Shown piece after piece: positions 33,271-43,120 of a stretch of DNA of 64,000 bases. The notes below the pieces were generated by a model that worked only from the letters and a program-made list of their open reading frames with translations, was not told where the DNA came from and did no database searches. Made by a program: the position numbers and the translations under genes. The stretch spans positions 1,054,001-1,118,000 of the forward strand of contig MLAX01000001.1 in assembly GCA_001890945.1 (NCBI GenBank), read 5' to 3'. Position 1 is the first letter of the stretch. Each line of letters opens with the position of its first letter. Source of the DNA: Alphaproteobacteria bacterium AO1-B. Its GTDB lineage: Bacteria; Pseudomonadota; Alphaproteobacteria; Rhizobiales; Stappiaceae.

Positions 33271-33572
33271 ACGCGATTTTCAATCTCATGAGCCGGAAGG
33301 AAACCGTCAGCTGCACGGTGGAGATCAACAACACTTTTGATCAACTCGGTGCCCATCTGCGCTTTGACAATGGCGTGGTGGTGCATCCGGGCGATGAAGT
33401 CTTCGTCCATGGCGCTCCCGTGTCGATCCCTTACGGGGAAAGTCAGAGGTTTCGGCGCGAGGCGACCATCCGGCGGGCCGGGCCGCTGGAACGCGCCTGG
33501 ACCCGCGCCACTGGCGATTTCGAAATGATGGAACTGTGTGAATTCAGCTTCACGGAAAGGGCGTTGTCATGA
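33267..33572 (+). CDS. Conserved small protein of the puh-acsF region
   Basis: The 101-residue protein has no membrane segment. It contains [35 protein letters not shown] and a basic middle part. It overlaps puhC by 4 bp at its start and acsF by 4 bp at its end, so it is certainly translated within the operon. A small gene occupies this place in other purple-bacterial clusters. The function is unknown; a role with AcsF or PuhC is possible from position only. Confidence 0.8.
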   Translation: MNAIFNLMSRKETVSCTVEINNTFDQLGAHLRFDNGVVVHPGDEVFVHGAPVSIPYGESQRFRREATIRRAGPLERAWTRATGDFEMMELCEFSFTERALS

Positions 33573-34678
33573 ACAAGACAGTATCGCCAGCCGATTTGGC
33601 CTCCAATGAACCGACCCTTGAAAAGCGCCGGGCCGCCGTCAACGATACGACCAAGAGTGCCTTGGTCTCCACGATGTTGACACCGCGGTTCTACACCACC
33701 GACTTCGACGAAATGGACAAGATCAACGTCGAGCCCGTCCGGGAAGAATGGGACGCATTGATTTCGCAAATGCGCTCCGATCCCAACCGGGGTCACTTCA
33801 AGCGCAGCGAAGCGTGGGAGGATATTGATCTCGATGCGCTGCCAGATGATCTGCGCGAAGAGCTGATCGACTTCCTCGTGTCGTCCCTGACCTCCGAGTT
33901 CTCCGGCTGCGTGCTCTACAAGGAGATGAAACGCCGCGGCAAGAACCAGGAAATCTGCGAGCTCTTCGGCTTCATGAGCCGGGATGAATCACGGCATGCC
34001 GGTTTCATCAATGATGCGCTTAAGGACTTCGGCATCGGTGTGAACATGGGGTTCCTCGCCAAGGCGAAGAAATACACCTACTTCAAGCCCAAATTCATCT
34101 ACTACGCGACCTACCTGTCAGAGAAGATCGGCTACGCCCGGTACATCACAATCTATCGCCATCTGGAGAAGCATCCAGAATACCGGTTCCATCCGATCTT
34201 CAAGTGGTTCAAGGAATGGTGCAACGACGAGTTTTCACATGGCGAAGCGTTCTCCCTGATCATCCGGTCGGACAAGCGCTTGCTTGAAGGGCGCAACAAG
34301 CTCTGGATCAAGTTTTTCTTGCTGGCCGTCTTTGCCACGATGTATGTGCGCGATCACATGCGTCCTGCGTTTCACAAGGCACTTGGGATCAACATAGAAG
34401 ACTACGACATGCGGGTGTTCCGCTTAACGTCTGAAATCTCCCGTCAGTGTTTCCCGCTCGAACTAGATCTCGATAATCCCAAGCTTCTCGAAGGTTTCCG
34501 GCGCATGGAGCGGATTAGCCGCAAGATGCAGGCTGCAACCGAAAAAGGCGGCCTCTTTGGCCAGCTTGGAAGAGCGTGGTGGGGGGCAGCTGCAGGGCTG
34601 AACTTCGTGCGGATGTACATGATCCCGACAAAGAAAAATACTTTGCCGGAGACCTCGCGCCTGCAGCCGGTCTGGTAG
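33569..34678 (+). CDS. acsF: Aerobic Mg-protoporphyrin IX monomethyl ester (oxidative) cyclase
   Basis: AcsF is the O2-dependent di-iron enzyme that forms the isocyclic E ring. The 369-residue protein shows ligand segments [53 protein letters not shown] and [16 protein letters not shown], the paired E/ExxH arrangement of the ferritin-like fold. No anaerobic cyclase bchE is in the window, which fits an aerobic phototroph. It overlaps the preceding small gene by 4 bp and puhE starts 10 bp after it. Confidence 0.97.
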   Translation: MNKTVSPADLASNEPTLEKRRAAVNDTTKSALVSTMLTPRFYTTDFDEMDKINVEPVREEWDALISQMRSDPNRGHFKRSEAWEDIDLDALPDDLREELIDFLVSSLTSEFSGCVLYKEMKRRGKNQEICELFGFMSRDESRHAGFINDALKDFGIGVNMGFLAKAKKYTYFKPKFIYYATYLSEKIGYARYITIYRHLEKHPEYRFHPIFKWFKEWCNDEFSHGEAFSLIIRSDKRLLEGRNKLWIKFFLLAVFATMYVRDHMRPAFHKALGINIEDYDMRVFRLTSEISRQCFPLELDLDNPKLLEGFRRMERISRKMQAATEKGGLFGQLGRAWWGAAAGLNFVRMYMIPTKKNTLPETSRLQPVW

Positions 34679-34688
34679 GCCAACGCTC

Positions 34689-35540
34689 ATGTGGCTCGCA
34701 AACCCGGTCATAGCTGTTCTGATTGCCACTGGCGTTTGGTGGCTGTCGACCGGGCTTGTCTTGTTGATGGTCCATTGGTCAATCCGGAAGAAGCTCGGTC
34801 CCTGGCAGCTCTTGCCGCTGGTGACATTGGTCGGCGTTGCCGGTTTTCTGTTGCTCTTGAAGGGCAGCGAGATGCAGACACCGCTTGGATCCTACGCCGG
34901 ATTCTTTGGCGCACTGCTGGTCTGGGCCTGGCATGAAACGACGTTTTTGACCGGGATGGTGACCGGCCGGAGCAAACAGGAGTGCCCGCCCGATGCGAAA
35001 GGCGCTGCCCGGTTTGTCGCTGCCTGGAAAGCTGTCTGTGATCACGAGATCGCGCTCCTTGTCACGGCTGTGTTTCTCTGGTTTGTCCTGGCGGATGCCC
35101 CCAACACGTTCGGCCTTGCCACTTTTGGGCTCTTATGGGGGATGCGGATCTCCGCGAAGCTGCTGATTTTCCTGGGCGCGCGCCATGCAATCAGCGGCCT
35201 GATGCCCCCGGGGATCGTGCACCTGAAGACCTACTTCAACACTGGACGGACAACCCCCTTTTTCCCGCTTCTTTTAGCGATCGCGGTCGGGTTGTTCGCG
35301 GTCCTGGTGACCGGAGCGATGAATGCGCACAGCGCGTACTCCGTCGTTGGTCACATTTTGCTCGCCGCGTTTATGGCACTGGCAATCATCGAACACCTAA
35401 TTCTCGTTCTGCCGGTCTCGGATATGGCGCTTTGGCGCTGGGCGGTTCCCAAGGGGACGCGCGACCCCCGCTCAAACCCACCAGGACATGAGTTTGCACC
35501 TGCCGGCGTAGGCACGAAACGCAGCTTGGAAACGCGATAA
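34689..35540 (+). CDS. puhE: Photosynthetic complex assembly protein PuhE (DUF3623)
   Basis: The 283-residue protein has about seven membrane helices and the family's internal motif WAWHETTFLTGMVTGRSKQECP (about 76-97), followed by HEIALLVTAVFLWFVLADAPN. PuhE modulates reaction centre and pigment levels in Rhodobacter. It lies between acsF and hemA, as expected. Confidence 0.92.
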   Translation: MWLANPVIAVLIATGVWWLSTGLVLLMVHWSIRKKLGPWQLLPLVTLVGVAGFLLLLKGSEMQTPLGSYAGFFGALLVWAWHETTFLTGMVTGRSKQECPPDAKGAARFVAAWKAVCDHEIALLVTAVFLWFVLADAPNTFGLATFGLLWGMRISAKLLIFLGARHAISGLMPPGIVHLKTYFNTGRTTPFFPLLLAIAVGLFAVLVTGAMNAHSAYSVVGHILLAAFMALAIIEHLILVLPVSDMALWRWAVPKGTRDPRSNPPGHEFAPAGVGTKRSLETR

Positions 35541-35569
35541 TTGGAATACCTTGAGGAGAGGACGAAGCG

Positions 35570-36787
35570 ATGGACATCTTGAAAACTATGGAGACCGCTC
35601 TCTCCGACTTGCACGAGGCTGGCAATTATCGGGTCTTTGCCGAGCTGGAGCGCCATTGCAACGCCTTCCCGAAGGCAACGTTTTATGACGATGCCGGTGA
35701 GACAAGTGAAGTAACGGTCTGGTGCTCCAACGACTATCTGGGCATGGGGCAAAACCCTGTTGTGACTAACCGGATGACTGAGATCATTCAAAAGTGCGGG
35801 GCAGGTGCGGGTGGTACCCGCAACATTTCCGGCACCAACCATTATCATGTGCTACTGGAGCGTGAGCTCGCTGATCTGCATGACAAGGAAGCGGCACTAA
35901 TTTTTACATCTGGTTATGTGTCCAACTGGGCAGCGCTCGGCACGCTCTTGTCGAAGATCCCTGGAATAATCGTCTACTCCGATGCCCTCAATCACGCGTC
36001 CATGATCGAGGGGATTCGCCATTCCAGATGCACAAAACGGCTCTTCCGGCACAACGATCCGGAGCACCTGGCCGAACTGATGGCGGCCGATGACCCGAAC
36101 GCGCCGAAGCTGGTTGCTTTTGAGAGCGTCTACTCCATGGATGGCGATATTGCGCCGATCGAGGCGATCTGTGATGTCGCTGACCGGTTTGGAGCAATCA
36201 CCTATCTCGATGAAGTTCATGCCGTTGGAATGTATGGACCGCGTGGCGGCGGTGTGGCCGAACGGGAAGGTCTTATGGACCGGCTGACTGTAATTGAAGG
36301 AACCCTTGGCAAGGCGTTTGGCGTCATGGGGGGCTACATCACCGGTCCGGAAGTGCTTGTGGACTTCGTCCGTTCATTTGCATCGGGTTTCATCTTCACG
36401 ACAGCCTTGCCGCCGGCGCTGGCCGCTGGCGCAACAGCTTCGATCCAGTACTTGAAAGAGAGCTCGGCCGAGCGGGATGCACACAAGGCCAATGTTGCGA
36501 AAGTGCGGGCAGCACTCAATGCCAGAGGCATTCCGCATATGGAGAACCCAAGCCACATCGTGCCCGTCATGGTTGGAAATGCGTCGAAGTGCAAATGGAT
36601 TTCCGATGTTCTCCTGACCGATTTCGGCATATATGTGCAACCGATCAATTATCCGACCGTGCCGGTTGGAACGGAGCGGCTGCGGATCACACCGACGCCA
36701 CTCCATACCGAAGCTGATATCCGGCATCTGTCAGAGGCTCTGTGCTCCTTGTGGTCACAGTGTGCTTTGGCAAGAGCGGTGGCCTGA
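35570..36787 (+). CDS. hemA: 5-aminolevulinate synthase
   Basis: ALA synthase condenses glycine and succinyl-CoA in the first tetrapyrrole step (C4 pathway, typical of Alphaproteobacteria). The 405-residue protein contains [19 protein letters not shown], the cofactor-stacking [12 protein letters not shown] and the PLP lysine in [14 protein letters not shown] (about Lys248). The Shine-Dalgarno GAGGAGAGG is strong. Placement in the PGC suggests a photosynthesis-dedicated copy; whether another copy exists outside cannot be seen. Confidence 0.97.
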   Translation: MDILKTMETALSDLHEAGNYRVFAELERHCNAFPKATFYDDAGETSEVTVWCSNDYLGMGQNPVVTNRMTEIIQKCGAGAGGTRNISGTNHYHVLLERELADLHDKEAALIFTSGYVSNWAALGTLLSKIPGIIVYSDALNHASMIEGIRHSRCTKRLFRHNDPEHLAELMAADDPNAPKLVAFESVYSMDGDIAPIEAICDVADRFGAITYLDEVHAVGMYGPRGGGVAEREGLMDRLTVIEGTLGKAFGVMGGYITGPEVLVDFVRSFASGFIFTTALPPALAAGATASIQYLKESSAERDAHKANVAKVRAALNARGIPHMENPSHIVPVMVGNASKCKWISDVLLTDFGIYVQPINYPTVPVGTERLRITPTPLHTEADIRHLSEALCSLWSQCALARAVA

Positions 36788-36848
36788 TCAAGGCGAAAGC
36801 AAGAAGACCCTGACTGGATCTAAGAAGGGGCAGAGAGCCCGTACACCA

Positions 36849-37382
36849 ATGAACAAGCCCTTGATAATTCCTGCTGTCGCACCGGACGGATCGTTTTATC
36901 CGGTCGAGAAACTGCAAGCCCATATTGATGGCGTGTTGCATCTGGCCGTGTCCGTCTTTGTTTTCGACGGCGATCATCTGCTCATCCAGAAGCGCGCTGC
37001 CGGGAAGTATCATTGTGGCGGCCAATGGGCGAACACATGTTGCAGTCATCCCCATTGGGATGAGAGCGTTGAAACCTGCGCAGAGCGCCGGCTGATGGAC
37101 GAGCTCGGCTTCACGCTGCCACTGACGCGGCATCAAACGGTTGAATATGAAGCTAGCGTCGGTGAGGGCCTGAAAGAGCACGAGCGCGTCACGCTCTTTA
37201 GTGCGCGAGTGGATCGGAATAAGCTCATAGTGGCGCCCAATCCGGACGAGGTGGAAGACGTGCGGTGGGTTACCGCGGCGGACCTTCATCGCGAAGTCCT
37301 GGAAAATCCGAATACCTTCACACCCTGGTTCCGAATTTATCTGGGGCGCTTTCCGGGGCTGAAGTTCCAAGCAGCAGCTTGA
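36849..37382 (+). CDS. idi: Isopentenyl-diphosphate delta-isomerase, type 1
   Basis: Idi isomerises IPP to DMAPP. The 177-residue protein has the catalytic cysteine segment GGQWANTCCSHPHWDES (about 59-75) and the Nudix-type glutamates in CAERRLMDELGF. I choose the ATG at 36849 (MNKPLIIPAVAPDG); the open frame upstream overlaps hemA and has no homology. It is the last gene of the plus-strand operon, 61 bp after hemA, and complements dxs in isoprenoid supply. Confidence 0.93.
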   Translation: MNKPLIIPAVAPDGSFYPVEKLQAHIDGVLHLAVSVFVFDGDHLLIQKRAAGKYHCGGQWANTCCSHPHWDESVETCAERRLMDELGFTLPLTRHQTVEYEASVGEGLKEHERVTLFSARVDRNKLIVAPNPDEVEDVRWVTAADLHREVLENPNTFTPWFRIYLGRFPGLKFQAAA

Positions 37383-37452
37383 ACTTCCCGCAAATCAAAC
37401 TCCTACAGAGCCAACACGAAGTTCAATGGCTGCGTGAACCGCGCTAGTTTGG

Positions 37453-37481
37453 CGTGCGACTCCGGCCTTGCCGGTCGCGCA
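37453..37481 (+). terminator. Weak hairpin downstream of idi
   Basis: GTGCG (37453-37457) and CGCAC (37477-37481) enclose paired CCGG sequences with a short loop. Only TTTGG follows, so it may be a Rho-independent terminator of low strength or just a structured spacer. The remainder of the 383-bp gap 37383-37765 holds no gene I can support. Confidence 0.3.
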
Positions 37482-37707
37482 CTTTGGCCTCTGACCGGTT
37501 TCTACATTTACAAGTGAACCAAAAGGCGTGAGGGCCTCTGTGACTGTGTTGCGGGTTTCGAAGTCCGCTGTCTGGTGCATGTCGCGTTTTATCGAACACG
37601 ATGGTCCCCGGATCTTGCGTTGAAAATTTCGATATCAGGCAGCGAAAACCGGGTCCTGCTCCAATCACCTAACTCCAAAATCGTCACTGAGAGCTCTTTT
37701 TCCGAGC

Positions 37708-37741
37708 AAAAAACAAAAAAATGGGAGCCCGAGAGCTCCCA
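37708..37741 (-). terminator. Rho-independent terminator of the bchCXYZ-puf operon
   Basis: On the minus strand TGGGAGC (37741-37735), a 6-nt loop and GCTCCCA (37728-37722) form a perfect 7-bp stem followed by a run of Ts interrupted once (complement of 37708-37721). It lies 24 bp past the pufC stop codon. Confidence 0.9.
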
Positions 37742-37765
37742 AAGTGTCCTCGGCGGATGCCGCGC

Positions 37766-38908
37766 TCATTGCTGAGTGGCGGCAACCGTCGTTTTCGCCG
37801 GGAGGGCGGAGGAGTTGGTCGGTCCGTCCGGCGCCATGGTCTGGGTCTCGCCGGGGACGTATTTCGAATAGTCAGGTACCGCTGTCGGCCCTTTCTTATC
37901 CAGGGCGTCTACGTAGTTTTGAAGCATGGAAACGCCGTAGAGCGGTTTTTGAACGCCTTGGTGGCAGGTCGAACAACCGATCTTGAAGACATCGCCTTCC
38001 GGTCCCTTACGGTTGTCCGGGAAGACCGGAGTCAATCCGACAATGTAGTCGTTGTTGAGGGCCCGTGTCATTTGAATGCCGTGCCATGCGGTAACCCGTT
38101 GCGGCGGGCTCTGATCCCAGTCGTTAAAGGCCCGGGAATTGTGGCAAGTCACGCAGTTGACGCCAAGACCCTCTGACATGTGCATCATCAAGGCCCAGGT
38201 GCTTTCCGTTTCCTTCGTTCCCGCAGGGTTTGGATTTGCAGGGTCAGGCAATCCGGTCAGGGAATGTACGCGGATTTCTTTGTCGCCCAGCAGATACTCT
38301 GCCAGCGCATTTTGCGGCATGGATGTGTTGCCAACAAACTGACCGACAACGTTCTGTCCGCCCCGGCCGGACGCACTGGCCGGTTTTGGCTCCTGATCGT
38401 CATACCAGTAGTAGGCGGGAACAGCCTGGCCACGGTGGCAGGTGTAACAGGTGACCCCCACATCACCGACATGCGGTTCCCAGTCCACGTTGATGGTCTG
38501 GTTCATCTGGATCATGCGCCGGGAAACGACCTTGGTGTAGACCTCGTCAGAGGCAAGGTTCTCCAAATTGTGGCAATAGCCGCAGCCTTCTTCCGGTGCG
38601 ATCCATTCCGTGATGGCCGCCATGAAGAGGTTGAACTGGTCATCGGACAAATCACCCAAGACCTGAACGTTTTCATAGATCTCACCAGCGCGGTCACCTT
38701 CCGGGTCCGCTTCCCAGAGCGGTTCTGGAACCGCATTCAGGGCTTTCAGGGCCTCCACCTTGTCAGCGTCCTTAATGACATTCATGCCTGTGCCGCGATA
38801 TCCCATCTGGGTTGTCTCGACAGGTGGAGCATCCCAATCGGCACCAACGAAGCTCGCAATACCGAGAAGTGTTCCGGCGGCAGCTGCAAAAGGTATCCAA
38901 AGTTGCAT
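37766..38908 (-). CDS. pufC: Reaction centre tetraheme cytochrome c subunit
   Basis: PufC re-reduces the special pair from the periplasmic side. The 380-residue protein has four CxxCH motifs: CGYCH (109-113), CYTCH (154-158), CVTCH (252-256) and CSTCH (312-316), with Met ligands expected upstream of the first three. The N-terminus is one hydrophobic helix (WIPFAAAAGTLLGIASFVGA) with no lipobox cysteine, so it is probably anchored by the helix instead of lipid. It follows pufM by 11 bp and is the last gene before a terminator. Confidence 0.97.
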   Translation of the reverse strand: MQLWIPFAAAAGTLLGIASFVGADWDAPPVETTQMGYRGTGMNVIKDADKVEALKALNAVPEPLWEADPEGDRAGEIYENVQVLGDLSDDQFNLFMAAITEWIAPEEGCGYCHNLENLASDEVYTKVVSRRMIQMNQTINVDWEPHVGDVGVTCYTCHRGQAVPAYYWYDDQEPKPASASGRGGQNVVGQFVGNTSMPQNALAEYLLGDKEIRVHSLTGLPDPANPNPAGTKETESTWALMMHMSEGLGVNCVTCHNSRAFNDWDQSPPQRVTAWHGIQMTRALNNDYIVGLTPVFPDNRKGPEGDVFKIGCSTCHQGVQKPLYGVSMLQNYVDALDKKGPTAVPDYSKYVPGETQTMAPDGPTNSSALPAKTTVAATQQ

Positions 38909-38919
38909 TTTCCTTCTCC

Positions 38920-39882
38920 TTATTGGGCCGCCGGATCAACAACACCCGGCCAGACGTCCGGTGTCGGAGACACGATCCCGTGCTCGATGCCCCACAGGTA
39001 CCAATTGTCGACGACAGTGCCTGTGAGAAGGATGCCGATCCCTCCGGTCAGAGGGGTCAGAATGGCGAACCACCATGCCCAGCGGTGAACCGATTCCATG
39101 GTGGCGTTGAAGCCCATGGTCCAGCGCCAGAAGAGCGCTGCACGTTCGGACGCGGTCCCGCGGTCGGTGATTTGCTCAAGCTCCCGCTCGCCGCCATACT
39201 TGCCGACTGCAAGGATTGTCGCGCCATGCATGGCAAACAGCAGAACCGAGCCATAAAGGAAGACGATCGAGAGACAGTGGAACGGGTTGTAGTAAAGGTT
39301 GCCGTAGCGGATGGAGAAGGCTGCGGTCCAGTCAAGGTGCGGGAAGATCCCGAAAGGGACGGCTTCGGAAAAATCGCCCATCAGGATCGGACGGATGAAG
39401 CCAAGCACCAGGAACAGCCAGATTGCTGAGGCAAATGCCCAGGCAATATGGGTGCCGAGCTCCAACTGGCGTGCCCGCCGATAGACGCGCACCCACCACA
39501 ACAAGATGGAAGCGGTCAGAAAGAAGCCAGCAATTTGCCACCAGCCACCTTCGTTCAGAGGTGCCATTGTCAGGCCGTATTCCGCTGGCGGCGGTTCCAG
39601 GCCGAGCCAGAACAGTTGCCGGACGAACTGGATCGGATCCCAGCCCACTGAGGCCAGCATGTTCAAACCGATGATCTCGAATGCGATCAGGCCGAACACA
39701 AGGGACAAAGACCCGAGAAAGCCCAGGTAAATTGGCCCGATTTGCGCGTTCCCCAACCAACCGGCGAGACGTGACATGATTGGCGTGCCAATGCGGTCAC
39801 TGTCGCCTTTGGGAAGCGGCATGCCCTCTTCGGCCGGACCGCTGACCTGAATGATGGTGAGGATGTTTTGATATTGGGTCAT
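38920..39882 (-). CDS. pufM: Photosynthetic reaction centre M subunit
   Basis: PufM binds the active-branch cofactors and QA. The 320-residue protein has five membrane helices. The histidine-bearing segments [25 protein letters not shown] and [24 protein letters not shown] provide bacteriochlorophyll and iron ligands. It starts 10 bp after pufL and precedes pufC by 11 bp. Confidence 0.98.
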   Translation of the reverse strand: MTQYQNILTIIQVSGPAEEGMPLPKGDSDRIGTPIMSRLAGWLGNAQIGPIYLGFLGSLSLVFGLIAFEIIGLNMLASVGWDPIQFVRQLFWLGLEPPPAEYGLTMAPLNEGGWWQIAGFFLTASILLWWVRVYRRARQLELGTHIAWAFASAIWLFLVLGFIRPILMGDFSEAVPFGIFPHLDWTAAFSIRYGNLYYNPFHCLSIVFLYGSVLLFAMHGATILAVGKYGGERELEQITDRGTASERAALFWRWTMGFNATMESVHRWAWWFAILTPLTGGIGILLTGTVVDNWYLWGIEHGIVSPTPDVWPGVVDPAAQ

Positions 39883-39892
39883 TGTCGTGTCC

Positions 39893-40738
39893 TCAGCTCC
39901 AGATCGGCAGGTTCAGCCACCAGTTCCACCATTGCGGCCAGCCCTGATTCCAGAATGGGCCACTGATGACGATGCAGACGGCGCTCCAAAAACCGGCGTT
40001 CAGCGCAAGGATCAGTCCCAGGCGGTGAATGCCGAGGGTCCCGATGGAGTAGCCGATGATGTCGCGGAAAAAGGTGTCTTCATATTCCGGCGTTTTCACT
40101 TCCGCCTGCTTGCCGCCGCCTTCCATCGACTCGCCCGGATTGGCTGCAGACAAAATCAGGCCACCGTGCAAGGACAGAGCGAGTGTCGTCGTGAAGAAGA
40201 ACGTCACGGCGATCATGTGTGCGGGGTTGTAATGGAAGTGAAGATACTGGTAGCCGACGTTGGAGACCCAGTCGAGGTGACTGAAAATCCCGTATGGAAA
40301 TCCATGTCCCCAAGCGCCCAGCAGCAGTGGCCGGAAGACGACCAGAGTGGCGTAGGCGAAAATCGCAAAGGAGAAAGCGAAGGGCACGTGATAGCCCATG
40401 CCAAGCTTGCGGCAAATCTCGACTTCGCGCAAAGCCCAGGACCCGAAAGACCCCAATGCGCAAATGGTTATGATCTGCCAGAGGCCGCCTTCTTTTAGCG
40501 GCGCCAAGGCAAGCCCGTAGGAGATATCAGGCGGGGCGATCGAGATCTGCCAGATGTTCCAGGTTGGGCCGATAGCAGCGCCGTAAACGACAAGTGCCGT
40601 TCCAACGAACATGAAAAACGCGCCGGTAATTCCAAAGAAACCGACATAAAATGGGCCCACCCAGAAATCGAACAAGTCACCGCCGATCAGTGTGCCCCCG
40701 CGTACGCGGTACTTCCTTTCGAAGCTGAGCAAAGCCAT
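39893..40738 (-). CDS. pufL: Photosynthetic reaction centre L subunit
   Basis: PufL pairs with PufM and binds QB. The 281-residue protein starts [23 protein letters not shown] and has five helices with [25 protein letters not shown] and [21 protein letters not shown]. The AAGGAGGACTCT Shine-Dalgarno is near-perfect. A 147-bp gap with hairpins separates it from pufA. Confidence 0.98.
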   Translation of the reverse strand: MALLSFERKYRVRGGTLIGGDLFDFWVGPFYVGFFGITGAFFMFVGTALVVYGAAIGPTWNIWQISIAPPDISYGLALAPLKEGGLWQIITICALGSFGSWALREVEICRKLGMGYHVPFAFSFAIFAYATLVVFRPLLLGAWGHGFPYGIFSHLDWVSNVGYQYLHFHYNPAHMIAVTFFFTTTLALSLHGGLILSAANPGESMEGGGKQAEVKTPEYEDTFFRDIIGYSIGTLGIHRLGLILALNAGFWSAVCIVISGPFWNQGWPQWWNWWLNLPIWS

Positions 40739-40802
40739 AGAGTCCTCCTTAGCCGCGTTTTGCCAATGCGCGTGCTGCGGCTAATCATTGAAAGCAAGGC
40801 TT

Positions 40803-40860
40803 GGTGGCGGAGAGTGCTGACCGTCGTCCAGGCGCCGGCCAATACGCAGCCTCCGCCACC
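40803..40860 (-). promoter_or_regulatory. Intercistronic stem-loop between pufA and pufL
   Basis: GGTGGCGGAG (40803-40812) and CTCCGCCACC (40851-40860) are exact complements, and GCTG (40816-40819) can extend the stem with CAGC (40847-40850). In Rhodobacter a hairpin at this place protects the pufBA segment of the mRNA from 3' decay and raises the antenna to reaction-centre ratio. The same role here is inference. Confidence 0.75.
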
Positions 40861-40880
40861 GATGATGTTGAACCGTATGC

Positions 40881-40905
40881 GTTCGTCAGACCAAAGCTGA
40901 CGAAC
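40881..40905 (-). promoter_or_regulatory. Second intercistronic hairpin, overlapping the pufA stop codon
   Basis: GTTCGTCAG (40881-40889) and CTGACGAAC (40897-40905) form a perfect 9-bp stem with a 7-nt loop. The pufA stop codon (40886-40888) lies in the stem, so terminating ribosomes would keep it open until they leave. Confidence 0.7.
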
Positions 40906-41086
40906 CCTCCGGTAGGAGCATTTCGATATGCGCGTTGCCGTCGCTTAACGATGCTTGCTGTTCCAGCCAGTTGTACCTTTCGGTGCTGAGCAGAATGAAA
41001 TGAATCAAAACTGCAAGGCTGAACAGGAAGACCGTCAGAAGAACGAGCACCCGGCGCGGATCGAACAAAAGCCACATTTTCCACAT
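40886..41086 (-). CDS. pufA: Light-harvesting 1 alpha polypeptide
   Basis: The 66-residue antenna peptide starts [20 protein letters not shown], with the alpha-family FDPRR motif, one membrane helix and the bacteriochlorophyll-ligating histidine in [12 protein letters not shown]. The periplasmic tail ([20 protein letters not shown]...) has the usual aromatic residues after the helix and is somewhat long. AGGA lies 9 bases before the ATG. It is 30 bp after pufB. Confidence 0.95.
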   Translation of the reverse strand: MWKMWLLFDPRRVLVLLTVFLFSLAVLIHFILLSTERYNWLEQQASLSDGNAHIEMLLPEGSSALV

Positions 41087-41116
41087 GTCTTCAGATCCTT
41101 GTCTGGTGTGAGCTCG

Positions 41117-41263
41117 TCAGAGCCACGGTTTGTAGAGCCACATCGAAATGTGGGCGAGGAAGGGTGCAAGCGACATTGCGATCGCAAACTTCACAAAGAG
41201 CCGGTGAAACTCCTGTGCTTCCTCACGGCTAAGACCTGTAAGGGTCTCCTTGTCCGAAGCCAT
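41117..41263 (-). CDS. pufB: Light-harvesting 1 beta polypeptide
   Basis: The 48-residue peptide (MASDKETLTGLSREEAQEFH then RLFVKFAIAMSLAPFLAHIS and MWLYKPWL) is a typical LH1 beta chain: acidic N-terminus, EFHxxF motif, one helix, and the ligand histidine in AHxxxW before the aromatic KPW end. The ATG at 41261-41263 is 8 bases from GGAGG; another ATG 6 bp upstream is too close to it. Confidence 0.95.
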   Translation of the reverse strand: MASDKETLTGLSREEAQEFHRLFVKFAIAMSLAPFLAHISMWLYKPWL

Positions 41264-41394
41264 TCGCATGACCTCCACTACTTGCCTTTCGGCGGTTACC
41301 GCGCAGAACCCTCGCGGCGGGGTCCCAGTCAAGCCGGTTGGAAGGGCTCACTGAGCAATTGCCGATGCCAAAGCAGCAGCAAAAGGCGTTGGGA

Positions 41395-41628
41395 TCACGC
41401 GTGAAACGCGTATCCCAATGCGGCGTATGCCGATGCCTTGGCTTCGGCGTATGCAGATTGTGTCGTACCTTCATGGGCGCCAAAGACGCGGCCGAGGCGG
41501 CCGAGGACGGTGGACATGAGGCAAAATGGGAACACCACGAGAAACAGACGCTTCATCAAGAGGCGTTGGGATTCGCGTTCCTGATGGCGGCGGCTGCAGA
41601 CCGCTTCGCTATGGGTGGTGGAAATCAT
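41395..41628 (-). CDS. pufQ: PufQ-like protein of the puf operon
   Basis: The 77-residue protein starts MISTTHSEAVCSRRHQERES after a strong GGGAGGAAG Shine-Dalgarno and has one hydrophobic helix (LMKRLFLVVFPFCLMSTVLGRL). The size, single helix and position between bchZ and pufB match PufQ, which influences bacteriochlorophyll synthesis and complex assembly. Sequence conservation of PufQ is low, so identity rests partly on position. A longer open frame upstream lies inside bchZ and is not credible. The 131-bp gap to pufB shows no gene. Confidence 0.72.
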   Translation of the reverse strand: MISTTHSEAVCSRRHQERESQRLLMKRLFLVVFPFCLMSTVLGRLGRVFGAHEGTTQSAYAEAKASAYAALGYAFHA

Positions 41629-41674
41629 CTGTCTTCCTCCCGGGTGGCCAGTGGGCTGTTGAAAAAGAAAAGGG

Positions 41675-43120
41675 TCATGCAGGCACGCCCTCCTTGCCGG
41701 AGACCTGCTCCAGGTCATCAAGGGTGACTTCCGAAGCTCCAGTCTGCCGGGCGCGCTGTTCGGCGGCCTCACGCAAACGTTTGGCTGCGGAAATGCGAAC
41801 GAGAACGGGCTCTTGATTGACGCGGCGTTCAAGCGCGGCTTGAGCATCTGGATGCCAAGGCATCTGAGAATGAGCCTTGGCCGCCGTCGCTTCGATGGCA
41901 TCAAGCTCACTGGCCTTGGGGAGGATCTCGAACAGCATGTCGAAAAGCGCGTTGCAGACCTCCTGGATCAACCAGCAAGCTCCGGAGTATCCCATGACGG
42001 GTGTGCCGGTATGACGGCGAACAATGGCGCCCGGATAGGAAAGCTGGATGAATTTTCCACGCGCTCCGGCTTCCGCCATGTACATGCGTTCGTTGAAAGA
42101 TCCGAACATCACCATGGGCGGTGTGCTGGCTGTCAGTTCCGCGACTTCGGCATTGTCTGTCTTCGACCCGGCTTTTCGCGCAACGGCGAAGGCACAGGGC
42201 AGGCCCATTTCCTCTTCGAGGAAGTTCTGGATCCCGCGGACATAGGTTTCATTGGCAACCACAGCGAAATTGGCAGTGGCGAAGAAGTCCTGCGTGACGG
42301 AGCGCCACAGATCCCAAAGTGGTTTCAGCGTCGTATGTTTTTCGCGCTCAATGAACGGCTCCGGATCGAGGTCCAAGATATCGCCCAGTTTGCGCAGGAA
42401 AGCGGTGGTGGAGTGTATGCCGATCGGGGCTTGGAGATAGGGCCGCTCGAGGGTTTCACACAACAACCGGCCGAACTCGCGATAAAGGCAAATATTCGCG
42501 TCCGCATCGGCGAGCTTGCGGATGTCTTCCACATGACTGCTGAGCGGGAAGGTCATGTTGATCTCCGCTCCGAGACCTTCCACAAGGCGGCGGATTTCAT
42601 GCAGGTCCGACGGCATGTTGTAGGTGCCGTAAATCGGACCGATGATGTTCACCCGGGGCTTGGCGCCATCTTTGCGCTTCCGGGGCTTTGGAACCCGTTT
42701 CGGGCCAAATTCCGTCCAGAGCCATTTCAAGGCGCGATCTGCACTCTGCCATTGATCCTCATCGATCGTGCGCGGCAAAAAACGTTTGATGTTGGAGCCT
42801 TCCGGCGTGACACCGCCGCCGATCATTTCCGCAATGGAGCCCGTCACAACAACAGCTGGAAGGTCCGGATCGAGTGCATCACGGGCACGTTTCATGGCAC
42901 CTTCCGTGCCATGTTGGCCGAGTTCTTCTTCGGCAAGGCCGCTGACCACGATGGGCAGTTCGTGCGGGGGCAGGGCATCCGTATAGTGAAGAACGGAGGT
43001 CACCGGCAGGTTCTCGCAGCCGACAGGTCCGTCGATGATCACCTGCAAACCCTTGATGGCCGTGAAGGCATAGACGCTGCCCCAGTAGCCGCCGGCTCTA
43101 TCGTGATCGAGGATCAGCAT
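41675..43120 (-). CDS. bchZ: Chlorophyllide a reductase, subunit Z
   Basis: BchZ with BchY forms the catalytic component of chlorophyllide reductase, which reduces ring B to give the bacteriochlorin. The 481-residue protein is NifK/BchB-like and starts [20 protein letters not shown] with [13 protein letters not shown] near 29. It overlaps bchY by 7 bp and is followed by pufQ after 46 bp. Confidence 0.97.
   Translation of the reverse strand: MLILDHDRAGGYWGSVYAFTAIKGLQVIIDGPVGCENLPVTSVLHYTDALPPHELPIVVSGLAEEELGQHGTEGAMKRARDALDPDLPAVVVTGSIAEMIGGGVTPEGSNIKRFLPRTIDEDQWQSADRALKWLWTEFGPKRVPKPRKRKDGAKPRVNIIGPIYGTYNMPSDLHEIRRLVEGLGAEINMTFPLSSHVEDIRKLADADANICLYREFGRLLCETLERPYLQAPIGIHSTTAFLRKLGDILDLDPEPFIEREKHTTLKPLWDLWRSVTQDFFATANFAVVANETYVRGIQNFLEEEMGLPCAFAVARKAGSKTDNAEVAELTASTPPMVMFGSFNERMYMAEAGARGKFIQLSYPGAIVRRHTGTPVMGYSGACWLIQEVCNALFDMLFEILPKASELDAIEATAAKAHSQMPWHPDAQAALERRVNQEPVLVRISAAKRLREAAEQRARQTGASEVTLDDLEQVSGKEGVPA

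Noticed and set aside
40739-40885. A pufX-like or other small gene between pufA and pufL
   Set aside because: The gap is filled by hairpins and the pufL ribosome-binding site; no open frame with a membrane helix is present, and pufX normally follows pufM.
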